A DNA stretch of 64,000 nucleotides from Pseudomonas frederiksbergensis (GCF_003732275.1 NZ_MOBM01000011.1:32998-96997), one strand, 5' to 3'; shown: positions 17,048 through 27,295, numbered from the stretch's first letter. The notes: a model not told the origin generated them from the letters alone. Translations and numbers: made by a program.

Positions 17048-18022
17048 TTAAAAGAGTTTCAATGGCTCTTCATTCAGTGCAGCCAATTGCTCACGCAGCG
17101 CCAGCACTTGGTCGCCCCAATAGCGCTCGGTGCCGAACCACGGAAAGCTGCGAGGGAAGGCCGGGTCATCCCAGCGACGGGCGAGCCAGGCGCTGTAGTG
17201 CATCAGGCGCAAGGCGCGCAGCGGTTCGATCAGCGCCAGTTCCCGCGGGTCGAAGTCGTGGAATTCGTTGTAGCCGTCCATCAATTCCGACAACTGTCCC
17301 AGACATTCCTGACGATCACCCGCCAGCATCATCCAGATATCCTGCACCGCCGGGCCCATACGACAGTCGTCGAGGTCGACGATATGGAACATCTCATCGC
17401 GGCACATCATGTTGCCGGGGTGGCAATCGCCGTGCATGCGGATGTTCTGATGCGGCGTGGCCTTGTAGACCTCTTCGACGCGCTTGAGCAGGTCGCGGGC
17501 AACGGACTCGTAGGCGGGCAGCAAGCTTTTGGGTACGAAATTGCCTTCGAGCAGGGTCGTCAGCGAGTCCTGACCAAAGTTCTTTACCCCCAGCGCTTCA
17601 CGGTGTTCGAACGGTTTTGTAGCACCGACCGCATGCAGCCGACCGAGCAGTTGCCCAAGGCGATACAGCTGATCGAGATTGCCCGGTTCGGGCGCACGGC
17701 CGCCACGACGGGGGAACAGGGTGAAACGGAAGCCGTTGTGTTCATGCAGGCTGGCACCGTTGTGAATCATCGGCGCAACCACCGGTACGTCGCACTCGGC
17801 GAGTTCGAAGGTGAATTGATGCTCTTCGAGAATCGCTTCGTTGGTCCAGCGCTGCGGACGGTAGAACTTGGCGATCAGCGGCTCGGAGTCTTCGATGCCG
17901 ACCTGATAGACACGGTTCTCGTAGCTGTTGAGCGCCAGAATGCGTGCGTCGCTGAGAAAGCCGATGCTTTCGACGGCATCGAGCACGAGGTCTGGGGTGA
18001 GCGTTGCAAACGGGTGGGCCAT
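17048..18022 (-). CDS. srkA: Stress-response Ser/Thr kinase SrkA (YihE/RdoA)
   Basis: A 324-residue aminoglycoside-phosphotransferase-fold kinase. The catalytic loop IRMHGDCHPGNMMC and the metal-binding HIVDLDDCRMGP are intact, and the N-terminal AHPFATLTPDLVLDAVESIGF matches the SrkA family, which protects against envelope and oxidative stress in enterobacteria. The start is set at the ATG 18020-18022, which has AGGAG upstream; the longer frame to 18199 would translate a REP palindrome and is rejected. Unlike the enterobacterial arrangement, no dsbA follows. Confidence 0.92.
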   Translation of the reverse strand: MAHPFATLTPDLVLDAVESIGFLSDARILALNSYENRVYQVGIEDSEPLIAKFYRPQRWTNEAILEEHQFTFELAECDVPVVAPMIHNGASLHEHNGFRFTLFPRRGGRAPEPGNLDQLYRLGQLLGRLHAVGATKPFEHREALGVKNFGQDSLTTLLEGNFVPKSLLPAYESVARDLLKRVEEVYKATPHQNIRMHGDCHPGNMMCRDEMFHIVDLDDCRMGPAVQDIWMMLAGDRQECLGQLSELMDGYNEFHDFDPRELALIEPLRALRLMHYSAWLARRWDDPAFPRSFPWFGTERYWGDQVLALREQLAALNEEPLKLF

Positions 18023-18128
18023 GCTGACTCCTGCGCGCAGCAGGCTGCCGCGTCCGGCCAAGCATGGTAGCGCAGACGGGGCTTCTTTAGGGGGTTGGGC
18101 TTGAGATGAGTGTTGTCTGGGCTGACGC

Positions 18129-18225
18129 CTTCGCGAGCAAGCCCGCTCCCACATTAGATCTAAGGTGTGCCGCAATTTGCATTCACACTGAAGATCCACT
18201 GTGGGAGCGGGCTTGCTCGCGAAGA
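18129..18225. repeat. REP inverted pair
   Basis: TTCGCGAGCAAGCCCGCTCC at about 18130-18149 and its inverse at about 18204-18223 form a REP doublet between srkA and the phosphatase gene. Confidence 0.8.
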
Positions 18226-18232
18226 GGCCTTA

Positions 18233-20203
18233 TCAGGCGCCGACGATCCCGCCATCCTCGCGGGAAATCGCCATCACCGAAGACCGCGGCTTGCCGTTGG
18301 GCAGGTGCTCAGGGAACGTCGACCCACCGTTTTCCCCCGGATGCTGAATCCCGACAAACAAGGTTTTCTGGTCCGGCGAGAAGCTGATCCCCGTCACCTC
18401 GCAGCCCACCGGGCCGACCATGAAACGACGGATTTCACCGGTCACCGGGTCGGCACAGAGCATCTGGTTATTGCCCATGCCCGCGAAGTCGCCTGCGTTG
18501 CTCGAATCGCCATCCGTGAGAATCCACAGACGCCCGGCCTTGTCGAAGCCCAGACCGTCGGGGCTGTTGAACATGTTCTGCGGGGTGATGTTCGATGAAC
18601 CGCCCTTTGGCGTACCGGCATGGACGCCCGGGTTACCGGCGACCACAAACAGATCCCAGGCAAAGCTATTCGAGCCGTGATCGTCGCGGTCGGTGCGCCA
18701 GCGCAGGATCTGCCCGTAGACGTTCTTCTCGCGTGGGTTCGGGCCGCCCACCGGTTGGCCTTCTTCGCCGCGTTTGGCGTTGTTGGTCAGGGTGCAATAA
18801 ACCTGGCCATCCTTGGGGCTGACAACGATCCATTCCGGACGGTCCATGCGCGTCGCGCTCACAACGGTGGCTGCGAGGCGTGCATGAATCAGCACTTCGG
18901 CCTGATCGGCAAAACCGCTGCTGGCATCGATGCCATTTTTGCCGTGGGTCAGTTCGATCCACTGGCCCTGGCCTTTCGGGTGATCGGCGTTGCCGTCGCC
19001 CGCGTCGAAACGCGCCACGTACAAGGTGCCGTGGTCCAGCAGGTCGCGGTTGGCTTTAGGGTTTTTGTGGTTGATCTTGTCGCGGCTGACGAATTTATAG
19101 ATGAACTCGCCGCGTTCGTCGTCGCCCATGTACACCACGGCGCGACCGTCATTGGTTTCGGCCAGTGCGGCGTTTTCATGTTTGAAGCGGCCCAGCGCGG
19201 TGCGTTTGACCGGTGTCGACTGCGGATCGAACGGGTCGATTTCCACCACCCAGCCATGACGATTGAGTTCGTTGGGGTTTTTCGCCAGGTCGAAGCGCGG
19301 ATCGTGTTGATGCCAGTTGATTTCTTTGCTGGCCGCTACCGCGCCGTAGCGTTTCTGCGCCGCGTCGAATTTCTGCTCGGCATTGCTGCTGCCGAAGCAG
19401 TCGGTGAAGTTCTCTTCGCAGGTCAGATAAGTGCCCCACGGCGTCTTGCCGTTGGCGCAGTTCTGGAAGGTGCCGAGGACTTTCTTGCCGTGTTTGTCGG
19501 TGCTGGTTTTCATCAGCTCGTGACCAGCCGCCGGACCGCTCAGGATCAACGGCGAGTTGCCGTGAATGCGGCGGTTGTAGCGCGAGCCCTGGACGAACTG
19601 CCACTGGCCGTTCTTGCGCTGTACTTCGATCACCGACACGCCTTCGCAGGCCAGGGCCTTGCGCACGTCTTCTGCCGATTGCGGCGTGCCGGCATGAGGG
19701 TAGAGGTAGCGGTAGTTGGTGTATTCGTTGTTGATCGCCATCAGTGCCCGGTCGTTGTCACCGGGGAACTCGAACAGGCTCATGCCGTCGTTATTGTCGC
19801 CGAACTGGACTTCCTGCGCCTGGGCCGTGCCGTTGCCGCTCGGGTCGAACGCCGGGCCATTTTTTTGCAGTGGCTGGCCCCAGCTGATCAGCACCGAAGA
19901 TTTGTAGCCCGGCGGCAGGGTGATGGCGTCGGTCGTGGCGGCGGCGATGCTGTCGAAGCCCAACAGCTTGCTGGAGCCGGCGCTGACGCTGGCGGCCAGC
20001 ACGCTGCGACTCAGCAGGTTGCCACCGAGAAACATTGCTGCACCGCAGAGGGCGCCGGCGCTGATGAAGCCACGACGGCTGAGGCCGACCATCTTTTCGA
20101 GGTCGGTGGGTTGGTTGTCTTCTAATAAGCTCACATCAGGCTCCCTGCGGGTTTTTGCAGCCACCTTAATGGTGGTCGATGAAGGTTTTGTTGCAGTCGC
20201 CAT
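18233..20203 (-). CDS. PhoX-type (DUF839) alkaline phosphatase, Tat-exported
   Basis: A 656-residue PhoX/DUF839 protein. A twin-arginine signal lies unusually far in: LSRRGFISAGALCGAAMFLGG at about residues 41-61, after a hydrophilic leader. The mature part contains the PhoX segments NNDGMSLFEFPGDNDRALMAINNEY, TCEENFTDCFGSSNAEQ, VVYMGDDERGEFIYKFVS and SPDGLGFDKAGRLWILTDGDSSN, which supply Ca/Fe ligands in the family. It would hydrolyse phosphomonoesters in the periplasm. GAGGA precedes the start. Whether it is induced by phosphate starvation cannot be told: I see no clear pho box in the 60-base gap upstream, which is largely a REP half-site. Confidence 0.9.
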   Translation of the reverse strand: MATATKPSSTTIKVAAKTRREPDVSLLEDNQPTDLEKMVGLSRRGFISAGALCGAAMFLGGNLLSRSVLAASVSAGSSKLLGFDSIAAATTDAITLPPGYKSSVLISWGQPLQKNGPAFDPSGNGTAQAQEVQFGDNNDGMSLFEFPGDNDRALMAINNEYTNYRYLYPHAGTPQSAEDVRKALACEGVSVIEVQRKNGQWQFVQGSRYNRRIHGNSPLILSGPAAGHELMKTSTDKHGKKVLGTFQNCANGKTPWGTYLTCEENFTDCFGSSNAEQKFDAAQKRYGAVAASKEINWHQHDPRFDLAKNPNELNRHGWVVEIDPFDPQSTPVKRTALGRFKHENAALAETNDGRAVVYMGDDERGEFIYKFVSRDKINHKNPKANRDLLDHGTLYVARFDAGDGNADHPKGQGQWIELTHGKNGIDASSGFADQAEVLIHARLAATVVSATRMDRPEWIVVSPKDGQVYCTLTNNAKRGEEGQPVGGPNPREKNVYGQILRWRTDRDDHGSNSFAWDLFVVAGNPGVHAGTPKGGSSNITPQNMFNSPDGLGFDKAGRLWILTDGDSSNAGDFAGMGNNQMLCADPVTGEIRRFMVGPVGCEVTGISFSPDQKTLFVGIQHPGENGGSTFPEHLPNGKPRSSVMAISREDGGIVGA

Positions 20204-20212
20204 AACACAGTC

Positions 20213-20246
20213 CTCGTAGGTGCTGCCGAAGGCTGCTCCTACAGAG
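20213..20246. repeat. Short REP palindrome
   Basis: GTAGGTGCTGCCGAAGGC followed by its near inverse GCTCCTAC, lying between the phosphatase start and the modE stop. Confidence 0.6.
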
Positions 20247-20263
20247 GTTGCGATGTGTTTGAG

Positions 20264-21028
20264 CTAGAGCGGTGTACCCAGCAGGATGTTCGACGGCGCG
20301 AACTGCACTTGCACCGGTTTACCGGCGGCAAGCCCGAGGGTTTTCAAGTGCAGCGATTCGGCCAGGGCGCAAAGTGTCTGGCCATTGGGCAAGCCGATAC
20401 GCACTTCGCTGGGGCCGTCGTCGGCGTCGAGGATTTTTTCGATTGTGCCCTTCAGGCAATTATTGCCGGGTGTTGCGGTTTGATCGACGCCCAGCAGTTC
20501 CAGCCAACCGGCCTTGATCAGTGCCACCACTTCGGTGCCCGTTTGCAGTTCCAGGCGCAGGGTGCTGTCGTGGGTGATCTGCGCATCGATACTCAAGCCT
20601 TCGGCCAGTTCAAGACGGATCCGGTCGTTGCGTCCCTGTGCATCGATCGCCACGACCTTGCCGTGCAGTTGGTTGCGCGCACTGGTTCTGAGCATCAGCC
20701 GACCGAGCAGGTCCAGGTCACTGGTCTCCTCGGCGGCTTCCAGCACTTGGGCTTGCAAGGCTTGGAGCTTTTGATACAGACGTAACACGCGTTCGCCTTC
20801 GCTGGACAGTTTGGCGCCGCCACCACCCTTGCCGCCGACACTACGCTCCACCAGCGGTTTCTGCGCGAGGTTGTTCAGCTCGTCGATGGCGTCCCATGCC
20901 GCCTTGTAACTCAGGCCCGCGCTTTTCGCGGCGCGGGTGATTGAGCCTTGTTCGGCGATGTGTTGCAGCAACGCGATGCGCTGCGGACGACGGACAATGT
21001 GCTGGGACAACAACGTAGGCAAGGACAT
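20264..21028 (-). CDS. modE: ModE-type molybdate-responsive regulator
   Basis: A 254-residue regulator with an N-terminal winged helix (about 15-115; GSITRAAKSAGLSYKAAWDAIDELNNL and GKGGGGAKLSSEGERVL are signature ModE segments). Two TOBE/Mop-type domains (about 122-185 and 192-252) bind molybdate in the family. In known systems ModE represses the modABC transporter when molybdate is plentiful. No modABC genes are in this window. The gene lies between comF and the phosphatase on the minus strand. Confidence 0.9.
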   Translation of the reverse strand: MSLPTLLSQHIVRRPQRIALLQHIAEQGSITRAAKSAGLSYKAAWDAIDELNNLAQKPLVERSVGGKGGGGAKLSSEGERVLRLYQKLQALQAQVLEAAEETSDLDLLGRLMLRTSARNQLHGKVVAIDAQGRNDRIRLELAEGLSIDAQITHDSTLRLELQTGTEVVALIKAGWLELLGVDQTATPGNNCLKGTIEKILDADDGPSEVRIGLPNGQTLCALAESLHLKTLGLAAGKPVQVQFAPSNILLGTPL

Positions 21029-21091
21029 GGCGAGACGCTTTGGGCTGTGGCGATGGGGAGGACGTTGGCGGCTTGGCGCGCGGGAGTCAAG

Positions 21092-21832
21092 TCAGGTCCC
21101 ATCGCCAGGTTTTGGGGTGCGGGCCAGGCAGTAGACATCGACCTGCGCGGCACCCGCATCCATCAACAAGCGAGCCAGGGCCTGGGCGGTGGCGCCGGTG
21201 GTCAGTACGTCGTCGACCAATGCGAAGTGACGACCCTTGATCGAGGCCGCGGGCGCCAGGGCAAAGGCGTGGCGCAGGTTCTTTTTACGGGCGTCGGCAT
21301 TCAGCTCTTGTTGCGCGCTGGTGTCCTGAATCCTCAGCAACAGCGTTTCATCACAAGGAATGTCGAGGCTGATGCTGAGCCAGCGAGCGAGCATTGCCGC
21401 CTGGTTGAAACCCCGCTGGCGCAGACGTTTGGTGGCCAGAGGTACCGGTATCAGCGCATCGGGCCGGGCAAGATCTTCATCGAAGCGATGTTGCAGGAAT
21501 TGAGCGAGAAGTTCGGCGAGCAGGTGGCCAAATGGCCACTTTGCGCTGTGCTTGAAACGGGTGATCAAACTGTCGACCGGAAAGCTGTAAGTCCAGGGCG
21601 CTGCGACTCGCTCGAAGGCTGGCGGTTGTTTCAAGCATTGGCCGCACGTCAGGCCCGTGGCGGGCAAGGGCAGGGCGCAGGTTTGGCATTGATCGCCCAG
21701 CCAGGGCAACTCGGTTTCGCAGGCCATGCAGATTGGCGTGGTGTCGTCTGCGGCTTCTGCGCAGAGCAAACAGATTTGTTTATTTTTTAACCAGATGTAA
21801 ACCGGCCCTTCGTATCGTGGTTGACAGCGCAT
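21092..21832 (-). CDS. comF: ComF-family phosphoribosyltransferase-like protein
   Basis: A 246-residue ComF protein. The N-terminal zinc-ribbon-like cysteines (CLLC...[14 protein letters not shown]) precede a phosphoribosyltransferase fold with the PRPP loop [20 protein letters not shown] near residues 206-225. Homologues are needed for DNA uptake in several bacteria. It is divergent from bioB, the classic Pseudomonas arrangement, and its first codons overlap the bioB promoter (21821-21848) on the opposite strand, so the two promoters must interfere or be staggered. Confidence 0.9.
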   Translation of the reverse strand: MRCQPRYEGPVYIWLKNKQICLLCAEAADDTTPICMACETELPWLGDQCQTCALPLPATGLTCGQCLKQPPAFERVAAPWTYSFPVDSLITRFKHSAKWPFGHLLAELLAQFLQHRFDEDLARPDALIPVPLATKRLRQRGFNQAAMLARWLSISLDIPCDETLLLRIQDTSAQQELNADARKKNLRHAFALAPAASIKGRHFALVDDVLTTGATAQALARLLMDAGAAQVDVYCLARTPKPGDGT

Positions 21833-21848
21833 CGCTCTTCCTTAAATA
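21821..21848 (+). promoter_or_regulatory. Sigma70 promoter of the biotin operon
   Basis: TTGACA (21821-21826), a 16-base spacer and TAAATA (21843-21848) lie about 75 bases before the bioB start. The TTG of this -35 box is also the first codon of an over-long bioB frame, another reason to place the start downstream. Confidence 0.65.
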
Positions 21849-21922
21849 TGCCGAACATCCGTGTCGCGTCTGTGGGTATTCCATTCCCCAGCCGCTTGCC
21901 AAGCATAAACAAGGAAACGCCC

Positions 21923-22978
21923 ATGAGCGCCAGCACCACTGCAACCCTGCGTCATGACTGGTCTTTGGCCGAAGTCAAAGCACTCTTCGTTCAGCCATTC
22001 AACGACCTGCTGTTCCAGGCGCAGACGGTGCACCGCGCGCATTTCGACGCCAACCGCGTCCAGGTCTCGACGCTGCTGTCGATCAAAACCGGTGCTTGCC
22101 CGGAAGATTGCAAATATTGTCCGCAGTCCGGCCACTACAACACTGGCCTGGAGAAAGAAAAACTGATGGAAGTGCAGAAGGTCCTCGAAGAGGCCGCTCG
22201 CGCCAAGGCCATCGGTTCGACCCGTTTCTGCATGGGCGCGGCGTGGAAACACCCGTCGGCCAAAGACATGCCTTACGTGCTGGAGATGGTCAAAGGCGTG
22301 AAAGCCATGGGCCTGGAAACCTGCATGACCCTGGGTCGTCTCGATCAGGACCAGACCGTCGCCCTGGCCGAAGCCGGCCTGGATTACTACAACCACAACC
22401 TCGACACCTCGCCGGAATTCTACGGCAGCATCATCACTACCCGTACGTACAGCGAGCGCCTGCAAACCCTGGCCTACGTGCGTGAATCGGGGATGAAGAT
22501 CTGCTCCGGCGGCATTCTCGGCATGGGCGAGTCCCTCGACGACCGTGCCAACCTGCTGATCCAGCTGGCCAACCTGCCGGAGCATCCGGAATCGGTGCCG
22601 ATCAACATGCTGGTGAAAGTCGCCGGTACGCCGCTGGAAAATGCCGACGACATCGACCCGTTCGACTTCATCCGCATGCTCGCGGTCGCACGCATCCTGA
22701 TGCCGAAGTCCCACGTGCGCCTGTCCGCCGGCCGTGAAGCGATGAACGAACAGATGCAGGCCCTGGCGTTCTTTGCCGGCGCCAACTCGATTTTCTACGG
22801 CGAAAAACTGCTGACCACCGCCAACCCGCAGGCGGACAAGGACATGCAACTGTTCTCGCGTCTGGGCATCCTGCCGGAAGCCCGCGAAGAGCACGCCGAC
22901 GAAGTGCATCAGGCCGCCATCGAACAGGCACTGGTGGAGCAGAAGAGCAGCGAGCAGTTCTATAACGCTGCCGTCTGA
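21923..22978 (+). CDS. bioB: Biotin synthase
   Basis: A 351-residue radical SAM enzyme that inserts sulfur into dethiobiotin. The SAM iron-sulfur motif is [11 protein letters not shown] (CxxxCxxC), followed by the family segments [24 protein letters not shown] and the second-cluster arginine in [11 protein letters not shown]. The start at 21923 ([13 protein letters not shown]) is chosen because AAGGAAA lies just upstream and family members begin here. It leads the operon bioB-F-H-C-D; a REP block of about 140 bases separates it from bioF. Confidence 0.98.
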   Translation: MSASTTATLRHDWSLAEVKALFVQPFNDLLFQAQTVHRAHFDANRVQVSTLLSIKTGACPEDCKYCPQSGHYNTGLEKEKLMEVQKVLEEAARAKAIGSTRFCMGAAWKHPSAKDMPYVLEMVKGVKAMGLETCMTLGRLDQDQTVALAEAGLDYYNHNLDTSPEFYGSIITTRTYSERLQTLAYVRESGMKICSGGILGMGESLDDRANLLIQLANLPEHPESVPINMLVKVAGTPLENADDIDPFDFIRMLAVARILMPKSHVRLSAGREAMNEQMQALAFFAGANSIFYGEKLLTTANPQADKDMQLFSRLGILPEAREEHADEVHQAAIEQALVEQKSSEQFYNAAV

Positions 22979-23010
22979 AATCACCGATTCCTCTGAAGGA
23001 ATGCAAAACC

Positions 23011-23149
23011 CCTGTGGGAGCGAGCCTGCTCGCGATAGCAATTAGATATTCAACATAGATGTTGGATGTCATGGCCTCATCGCGAGCAGGCTCGCTCCCA
23101 CAAGGAACTGCTTAGAACGCTGTGGGAGCGTGGCTTGCCCGCGATGGCC
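23011..23149. repeat. REP cluster between bioB and bioF
   Basis: GTGGGAGCGAGCCTGCTCGC at about 23013-23032, its inverse at about 23081-23101 and a third unit GTGGGAGCGTGGCTTGCCCG near 23121-23140. It lies within the biotin operon and could affect read-through or mRNA stability between bioB and bioF. Confidence 0.8.
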
Positions 23150-23215
23150 GCGACTCGGTTTCCAGCCAAGTCCATTGTTCCTGCATCAGATTGTGAAATG
23201 ACCTTCGAGGCCTGC

Positions 23216-24394
23216 ATGTCTTTCGATCTCAGCGCGCGCCTTGCTGCCCGTCGTGCCGAAAACCTTTATCGCCAGCGCCCGCTGCTCGAAAGCCCTCAGG
23301 GTCCGGAAGTGGTGGTCGATGGTCAGCCGTTGCTGGCGTTCTGTAACAACGATTACCTGGGCCTGGCCAATCATCCGCAAGTGATCGAAGCCTGGCGCGC
23401 CGGCGCGTCGCGTTGGGGCGTGGGCGGTGGCGCTTCTCATTTGGTGATCGGTCACAGCGGCCCGCATCACGCACTGGAAGAAGCCCTCGCCGAGTTCACC
23501 GGGCGCCCGCGAGCGTTGCTGTTCACCACCGGTTACATGGCCAACCTCGGCGCGGTCACCGCACTGGTCGGGCAGGGCGATACGGTGCTGGAAGACCGGC
23601 TCAATCATGCGTCGTTGCTGGATGCAGGGTTGTTGTCCGGTGCGCGTTTCAATCGCTATCTGCATAACGACGCGGCCAGTCTGGCCAAGCGCCTTGAGAA
23701 GGCCTCCGGCAATACGCTGGTGGTCACCGATGGCGTGTTCAGCATGGACGGCGACATCGCCGACCTGCCGGCGCTGGCGCGGGAAGCCAAGGCCAAAGGC
23801 GCGTGGCTGATGGTCGATGACGCTCACGGTTTTGGTCCGCTGGGTGCCAACGGCGGCGGGATCGTCGAGCATTTCGGTCTGAGTCAGGAAGACGTACCGG
23901 TGTTGGTCGGCACCCTCGGCAAGGCGTTCGGTACGGCCGGTGCTTTTGTGGCCGGCAGTGAAGAGTTGATCGAAAGCCTGATCCAGTTCGCTCGCCCTTA
24001 CATCTACACCACCAGCCAACCGCCGGCGCTGGCCTGCGCGACGCTGAAAAGCCTGGAGCTGTTGCGCAGCGAACACTGGCGACGTGAGCATCTGCAGATG
24101 CTGATTCGCCAGTTCCGCCAGGGCGCCGAACAGATTGGCCTGGAGTTGATGGACAGCTTCACGCCGATCCAGCCGATCATGATCGGCGATGCCGGGCGTG
24201 CGGTTCGACTGTCGCAGATGCTGCGCGAGCGCGGGCTGATGGTGACTGCGATTCGTCCACCGACTGTGCCCGCGGGCAGCGCACGTTTGCGCGTAACCCT
24301 GACCGCCGCTCACAGCGAGGCGCAGGTACAGCTATTGTTAAATGGACTGGCCGATTGTTTTCAACAACTGGGACCGGAGCCAAGCCATGCGTGA
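23216..24394 (+). CDS. bioF: 8-amino-7-oxononanoate synthase
   Basis: A 392-residue PLP enzyme that condenses pimeloyl-ACP with alanine. Recognisable are [13 protein letters not shown], the [11 protein letters not shown] glycine-rich loop, [25 protein letters not shown] and the PLP-lysine segment [15 protein letters not shown]. The start is [15 protein letters not shown] at 23216, with GAGG upstream; the frame extended to 23066 would translate a REP element. It overlaps bioH by 8 bases. Confidence 0.97.
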   Translation: MSFDLSARLAARRAENLYRQRPLLESPQGPEVVVDGQPLLAFCNNDYLGLANHPQVIEAWRAGASRWGVGGGASHLVIGHSGPHHALEEALAEFTGRPRALLFTTGYMANLGAVTALVGQGDTVLEDRLNHASLLDAGLLSGARFNRYLHNDAASLAKRLEKASGNTLVVTDGVFSMDGDIADLPALAREAKAKGAWLMVDDAHGFGPLGANGGGIVEHFGLSQEDVPVLVGTLGKAFGTAGAFVAGSEELIESLIQFARPYIYTTSQPPALACATLKSLELLRSEHWRREHLQMLIRQFRQGAEQIGLELMDSFTPIQPIMIGDAGRAVRLSQMLRERGLMVTAIRPPTVPAGSARLRVTLTAAHSEAQVQLLLNGLADCFQQLGPEPSHA

Positions 24395-25118
24395 TCGTCT
24401 GATTCTGCTGCCGGGTTGGGGTCTCGGGATTTCGCCGCTGGAACCCTTGGCAGCCGCCTTGCAGGGGCTGGACGAACACCTGCGCGTCGAGATCGAGCCG
24501 TTGCCGGAACTGGAATCGAGCGACCTTGATGAATGGCTCGATGAGTTGGACTCGACGTTGCCACAGGATGCCTGGCTCGGTGGCTGGTCATTGGGTGGCA
24601 TGCTGGCGTCCGAATTGGCGGCGCGACGGGGTGACCGCTGCTGCGGCCTGGTGACGCTGGCGAGTAACCCTTCTTTTGTCGCCCATGAGCAGTGGCCGAG
24701 CGCGATGCCTGGTGAGACCTTCGATGCGTTTCTGGCCGGCTGCAAGGCTGACTCGCGCATGACGTTGAAACGTTTTTCGCTGCTGTGCGCCCAAGGTGCC
24801 GAAGACCCGCGCGGGATGTCGCGACTGTTGCTCGCTGGCGCACCGCATACGTCTTCGCCGATGCTGATGAGCGGCCTGGAATTGCTTGCCCAGCTGGATA
24901 CCCGGCAAGCGTTGCAAGCGTTTCGTGGCCCGCAATTGCACTTGTTCGGTGGTCTCGACGGGCTGGTTCCGGCTGAAGCGGCGGGGGATTTGCTGGCACT
25001 GCTGCCGGATGTCGAAATCGGTCTGATTGAACAGGCCAGTCACGCGTTTCTTCTGGAAGACCCCCACGGTGTGGCGGGAGCGATTCAGGCCTTTTTGCAT
25101 GAGTTCGGTGATGACTGA
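24387..25118 (+). CDS. bioH: Pimeloyl-ACP methyl ester esterase
   Basis: A 243-residue alpha/beta hydrolase that removes the methyl ester from pimeloyl-ACP and so ends chain growth in biotin precursor synthesis. The nucleophile elbow is GGWSLGGM (S68); the acid is in [10 protein letters not shown] and the histidine in QASHAFLLE. The start at 24387 is inferred from the overlap ATGCGTGA with the bioF stop, giving translational coupling. The sequence is the short Pseudomonas form of BioH. Confidence 0.92.
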   Translation: MRDRLILLPGWGLGISPLEPLAAALQGLDEHLRVEIEPLPELESSDLDEWLDELDSTLPQDAWLGGWSLGGMLASELAARRGDRCCGLVTLASNPSFVAHEQWPSAMPGETFDAFLAGCKADSRMTLKRFSLLCAQGAEDPRGMSRLLLAGAPHTSSPMLMSGLELLAQLDTRQALQAFRGPQLHLFGGLDGLVPAEAAGDLLALLPDVEIGLIEQASHAFLLEDPHGVAGAIQAFLHEFGDD

Positions 25119-25923
25119 TTTATCCTTTCCCAACCTTCCCGGCGGCTTGCCCGACAAACGCCAGGTGGCGGCGTCCTTTTCCCGTGCGGCGGCGAGCTAC
25201 GACAGCGTCGCCGAATTGCAGCGCGACGTGGGCAGCGAGTTGTTGCGTCGGTTGCCGGAGGAATTTGTCCCTGCTCGTTGGCTGGATATGGGCTGCGGCA
25301 CCGGGTATTTCAGCCGAGCCTTGGCGGAGAAGTTTCCTGCGAGCGCCGGAGTGGCGCTGGACATCGCAGAAGGCATGCTCAATCACGCCCGTCCCTTGGG
25401 AGGCGCGACCCATTTCATCGCAGGTGATGCCGAGCGCTTGCCGTTGCAGGACTCGACCTGCGACCTGGTCTTCTCCAGCCTGGCGGTGCAATGGTGCGCG
25501 GATTTCTCCTCGGTGCTCAATGAAGCGTATCGGGTACTGAAACCGGGCGGTATTTTCGCGTTTGCTAGTCTGTGTGTAGGCACTCTGTACGAATTGCGCG
25601 ACAGCTGGCGTCAGGTGGACGGCATGGTGCATGTCAACCGCTTCCGCGAGTTCGGTGTTTACCAACAGCTTTGCGCGGGCAGCGGCTTGAAGGTCGTCAG
25701 CCTCGAAACGCGTCCGCATGTGTTGCATTACCCCGATGTCCGCAGCCTGACCCATGAGCTCAAGGCACTTGGGGCGCACAACCTGAACCCCGGTCGGCCG
25801 GGCGGTTTGACCGGCAGGGCGCGGATCCTCGGCCTGATCGAGGCTTACGAGCAGTATCGTCAGGCACAGGGACTGCCGGCGACTTATCAAGTGGTTTACG
25901 CCGTGTTGGAGAAACCCTTATGA
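25111..25923 (+). CDS. bioC: Malonyl-ACP O-methyltransferase
   Basis: A 270-residue SAM-dependent methyltransferase that methylates malonyl-ACP at the first step of pimeloyl-ACP synthesis. The SAM-binding motif is [19 protein letters not shown], followed by [25 protein letters not shown], typical of BioC. The N-terminal [17 protein letters not shown] is also diagnostic. The start is at 25111, where ATGACTGA overlaps the bioH stop by 8 bases. Its own stop overlaps the bioD start as ATGA. Confidence 0.96.
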   Translation: MTDLSFPNLPGGLPDKRQVAASFSRAAASYDSVAELQRDVGSELLRRLPEEFVPARWLDMGCGTGYFSRALAEKFPASAGVALDIAEGMLNHARPLGGATHFIAGDAERLPLQDSTCDLVFSSLAVQWCADFSSVLNEAYRVLKPGGIFAFASLCVGTLYELRDSWRQVDGMVHVNRFREFGVYQQLCAGSGLKVVSLETRPHVLHYPDVRSLTHELKALGAHNLNPGRPGGLTGRARILGLIEAYEQYRQAQGLPATYQVVYAVLEKPL

Positions 25924-26600
25924 GCGCAGCCTATTTCATCACCGGTACTGACACCGATGTCGGCAAGACCACTGTCGCCGCCGGTTTGCTGCATGCTGCG
26001 CGCTTGGCGGGTTTGAGCACGGCGGCGGGCAAACCGGTGGCCTCCGGTTGCGACCTGACGCCCAAGGGTTTGCGCAACGCCGATGCGCTGGCCCTGTTGG
26101 CCGAGTGCTCGATACCGTTGACCTACGATCAGGTCAATCCGGTCGCGTTCGAACCGGCGATTGCACCGCATCTGGCGGCGCGGGAGGCTGGCGTGGCGTT
26201 GACCGTGCAATCCCTGTTGACACCGATGCGGCAGATTCTCGATATGCAGGCGGACTTCACCCTGATCGAAGGCGCTGGCGGCTGGCGAGTGCCATTGGCG
26301 GATCAGGACAATCTGTCGGACCTGGCCATGGCGTTGGGTCTGCCGGTGATCCTGGTGGTCGGCGTGCGCCTGGGTTGCATCAATCATGCGCTGCTGACAG
26401 CCGAGGCGATCGCAAGGGATGGTTTGCAGTTGGCAGGATGGGTGGCCAACATCATTGATCCGAAGACTTCGCGTCTGGAAGAGAACCTCGCGACGCTGGC
26501 CGAGCGCATTCCCGCGCCGTGTCTGGGGAGGGTGCCGAAACTCAAGTCGGTGACAGCCGACGCGGTAGCCGAACATCTGCAGCTGGATCTGCTGGACTGA
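25920..26600 (+). CDS. bioD: Dethiobiotin synthetase
   Basis: A 226-residue ATP-dependent carboxylase that closes the ureido ring of dethiobiotin. The P-loop [19 protein letters not shown] is at residues 6-24, followed by KPVASGCD (substrate lysine) and [12 protein letters not shown]. It is coupled to bioC by ATGA and is the last biotin gene of the operon. Confidence 0.97.
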   Translation: MSAAYFITGTDTDVGKTTVAAGLLHAARLAGLSTAAGKPVASGCDLTPKGLRNADALALLAECSIPLTYDQVNPVAFEPAIAPHLAAREAGVALTVQSLLTPMRQILDMQADFTLIEGAGGWRVPLADQDNLSDLAMALGLPVILVVGVRLGCINHALLTAEAIARDGLQLAGWVANIIDPKTSRLEENLATLAERIPAPCLGRVPKLKSVTADAVAEHLQLDLLD

Positions 26601-26721
26601 GATTGTTGGCGTGGGGTTTTACCTATGACAAGGCACTGTGCCATTAGTGTTTTTGTCGGGCCTTTTATCGGCGTGTCTGGTTCAATGGCCGCTGTTGATC
26701 CTTTGTAGGACGAGTTCTCCC

Positions 26722-27018
26722 ATGGAAATCTCAGGAAACACCGCTTTTTATGCCGGTCTGAGCACTATTCAGACAGGGCAGAACCGTGTCGATCAGGCTT
26801 CGGGGCAGATCGTCAACAACACCATCGAGCGTTCGGTCACCAGTCAGTCTTCCGAGATTCAGGTTGATCGTCTGCGTTCAGTAGACCGCAGCCAGCAGTC
26901 GGATCTGGCCAGCAACATGGTCGAGATGTCTCAAGGCAAGTTCCAGGTGGAACTGGGCGTCAAAGTCGCCAAGGCATCCGATGAAATGCTCGGTACGCTG
27001 ATCGATACCTACGCCTGA
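26722..27018 (+). CDS. Small conserved Pseudomonas protein
   Basis: A 98-residue protein, soluble and largely helical (MEISGNTAFYAGLSTIQTGQ...), rich in Ser, Gln and Asp. The N-terminal part looks somewhat like short flagellar rod-type helices, but there is no firm match, so no function is assigned. By recalled gene order a small protein occupies this place after bioD in other Pseudomonas (PA0505 position). The start is taken at 26722; the longer frame adds a hydrophobic leader without a ribosome site. A terminator follows. Confidence 0.75.
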   Translation: MEISGNTAFYAGLSTIQTGQNRVDQASGQIVNNTIERSVTSQSSEIQVDRLRSVDRSQQSDLASNMVEMSQGKFQVELGVKVAKASDEMLGTLIDTYA

Positions 27019-27041
27019 TCCCTCGCTGAATCCGCTACTCC

Positions 27042-27068
27042 AACGCCGTGCCTGTTCGCGGCGTTTTT
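27042..27068 (+). terminator. Intrinsic terminator
   Basis: Stem AACGCCG (27042-27048) and CGGCGTT (27059-27065) followed by a T-run, 24 bases after the small protein gene. It ends the biotin region transcript. Confidence 0.75.
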
Positions 27069-27190
27069 CTGCGTAAGTCCTTCTGCCTCAACTAATCTCT
27101 CCTACATGGCGTGTTGCGCAGTCAACGGCGTTGCGCAACTGTGTGGCCGAGGTTTTCATGGTGCGATGACGAATGGCAAAAGATCGGCGC

Positions 27191-27235
27191 TTGACAAGAT
27201 TTGGGCGTAAACGTATGTTTCAAACAACTGTTTGA
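27191..27235 (+). promoter_or_regulatory. Sigma70 promoter with a PsrA-type operator
   Basis: TTGACA (27191-27196), a 17-base spacer and TATGTT (27214-27219) form a good promoter. Directly after it lies the perfect 16-base palindrome TCAAACAACTGTTTGA (27220-27235), which contains CAAAC-N4-GTTTG, the recognition pattern known for the fatty-acid-responsive repressor PsrA. It sits over the expected transcription start of the acyl-CoA dehydrogenase gene, a repressor position. Confidence 0.75.
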
Positions 27236-27295
27236 CCGCCACAACAAATCAACGCGGTCGTTCATTCCCGGTTACATCAGCAGAGGTTTATCGCT

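Noticed and set aside
18023..18199. 59-residue N-terminal extension of SrkA
   Set aside because: It would translate a REP palindrome (18129-18225 region), and AGGAG lies just before the internal ATG at 18022.
23066..23215. 50-residue extension of BioF
   Set aside because: It reads through a REP cluster, and family members begin at MSFDLSARL.
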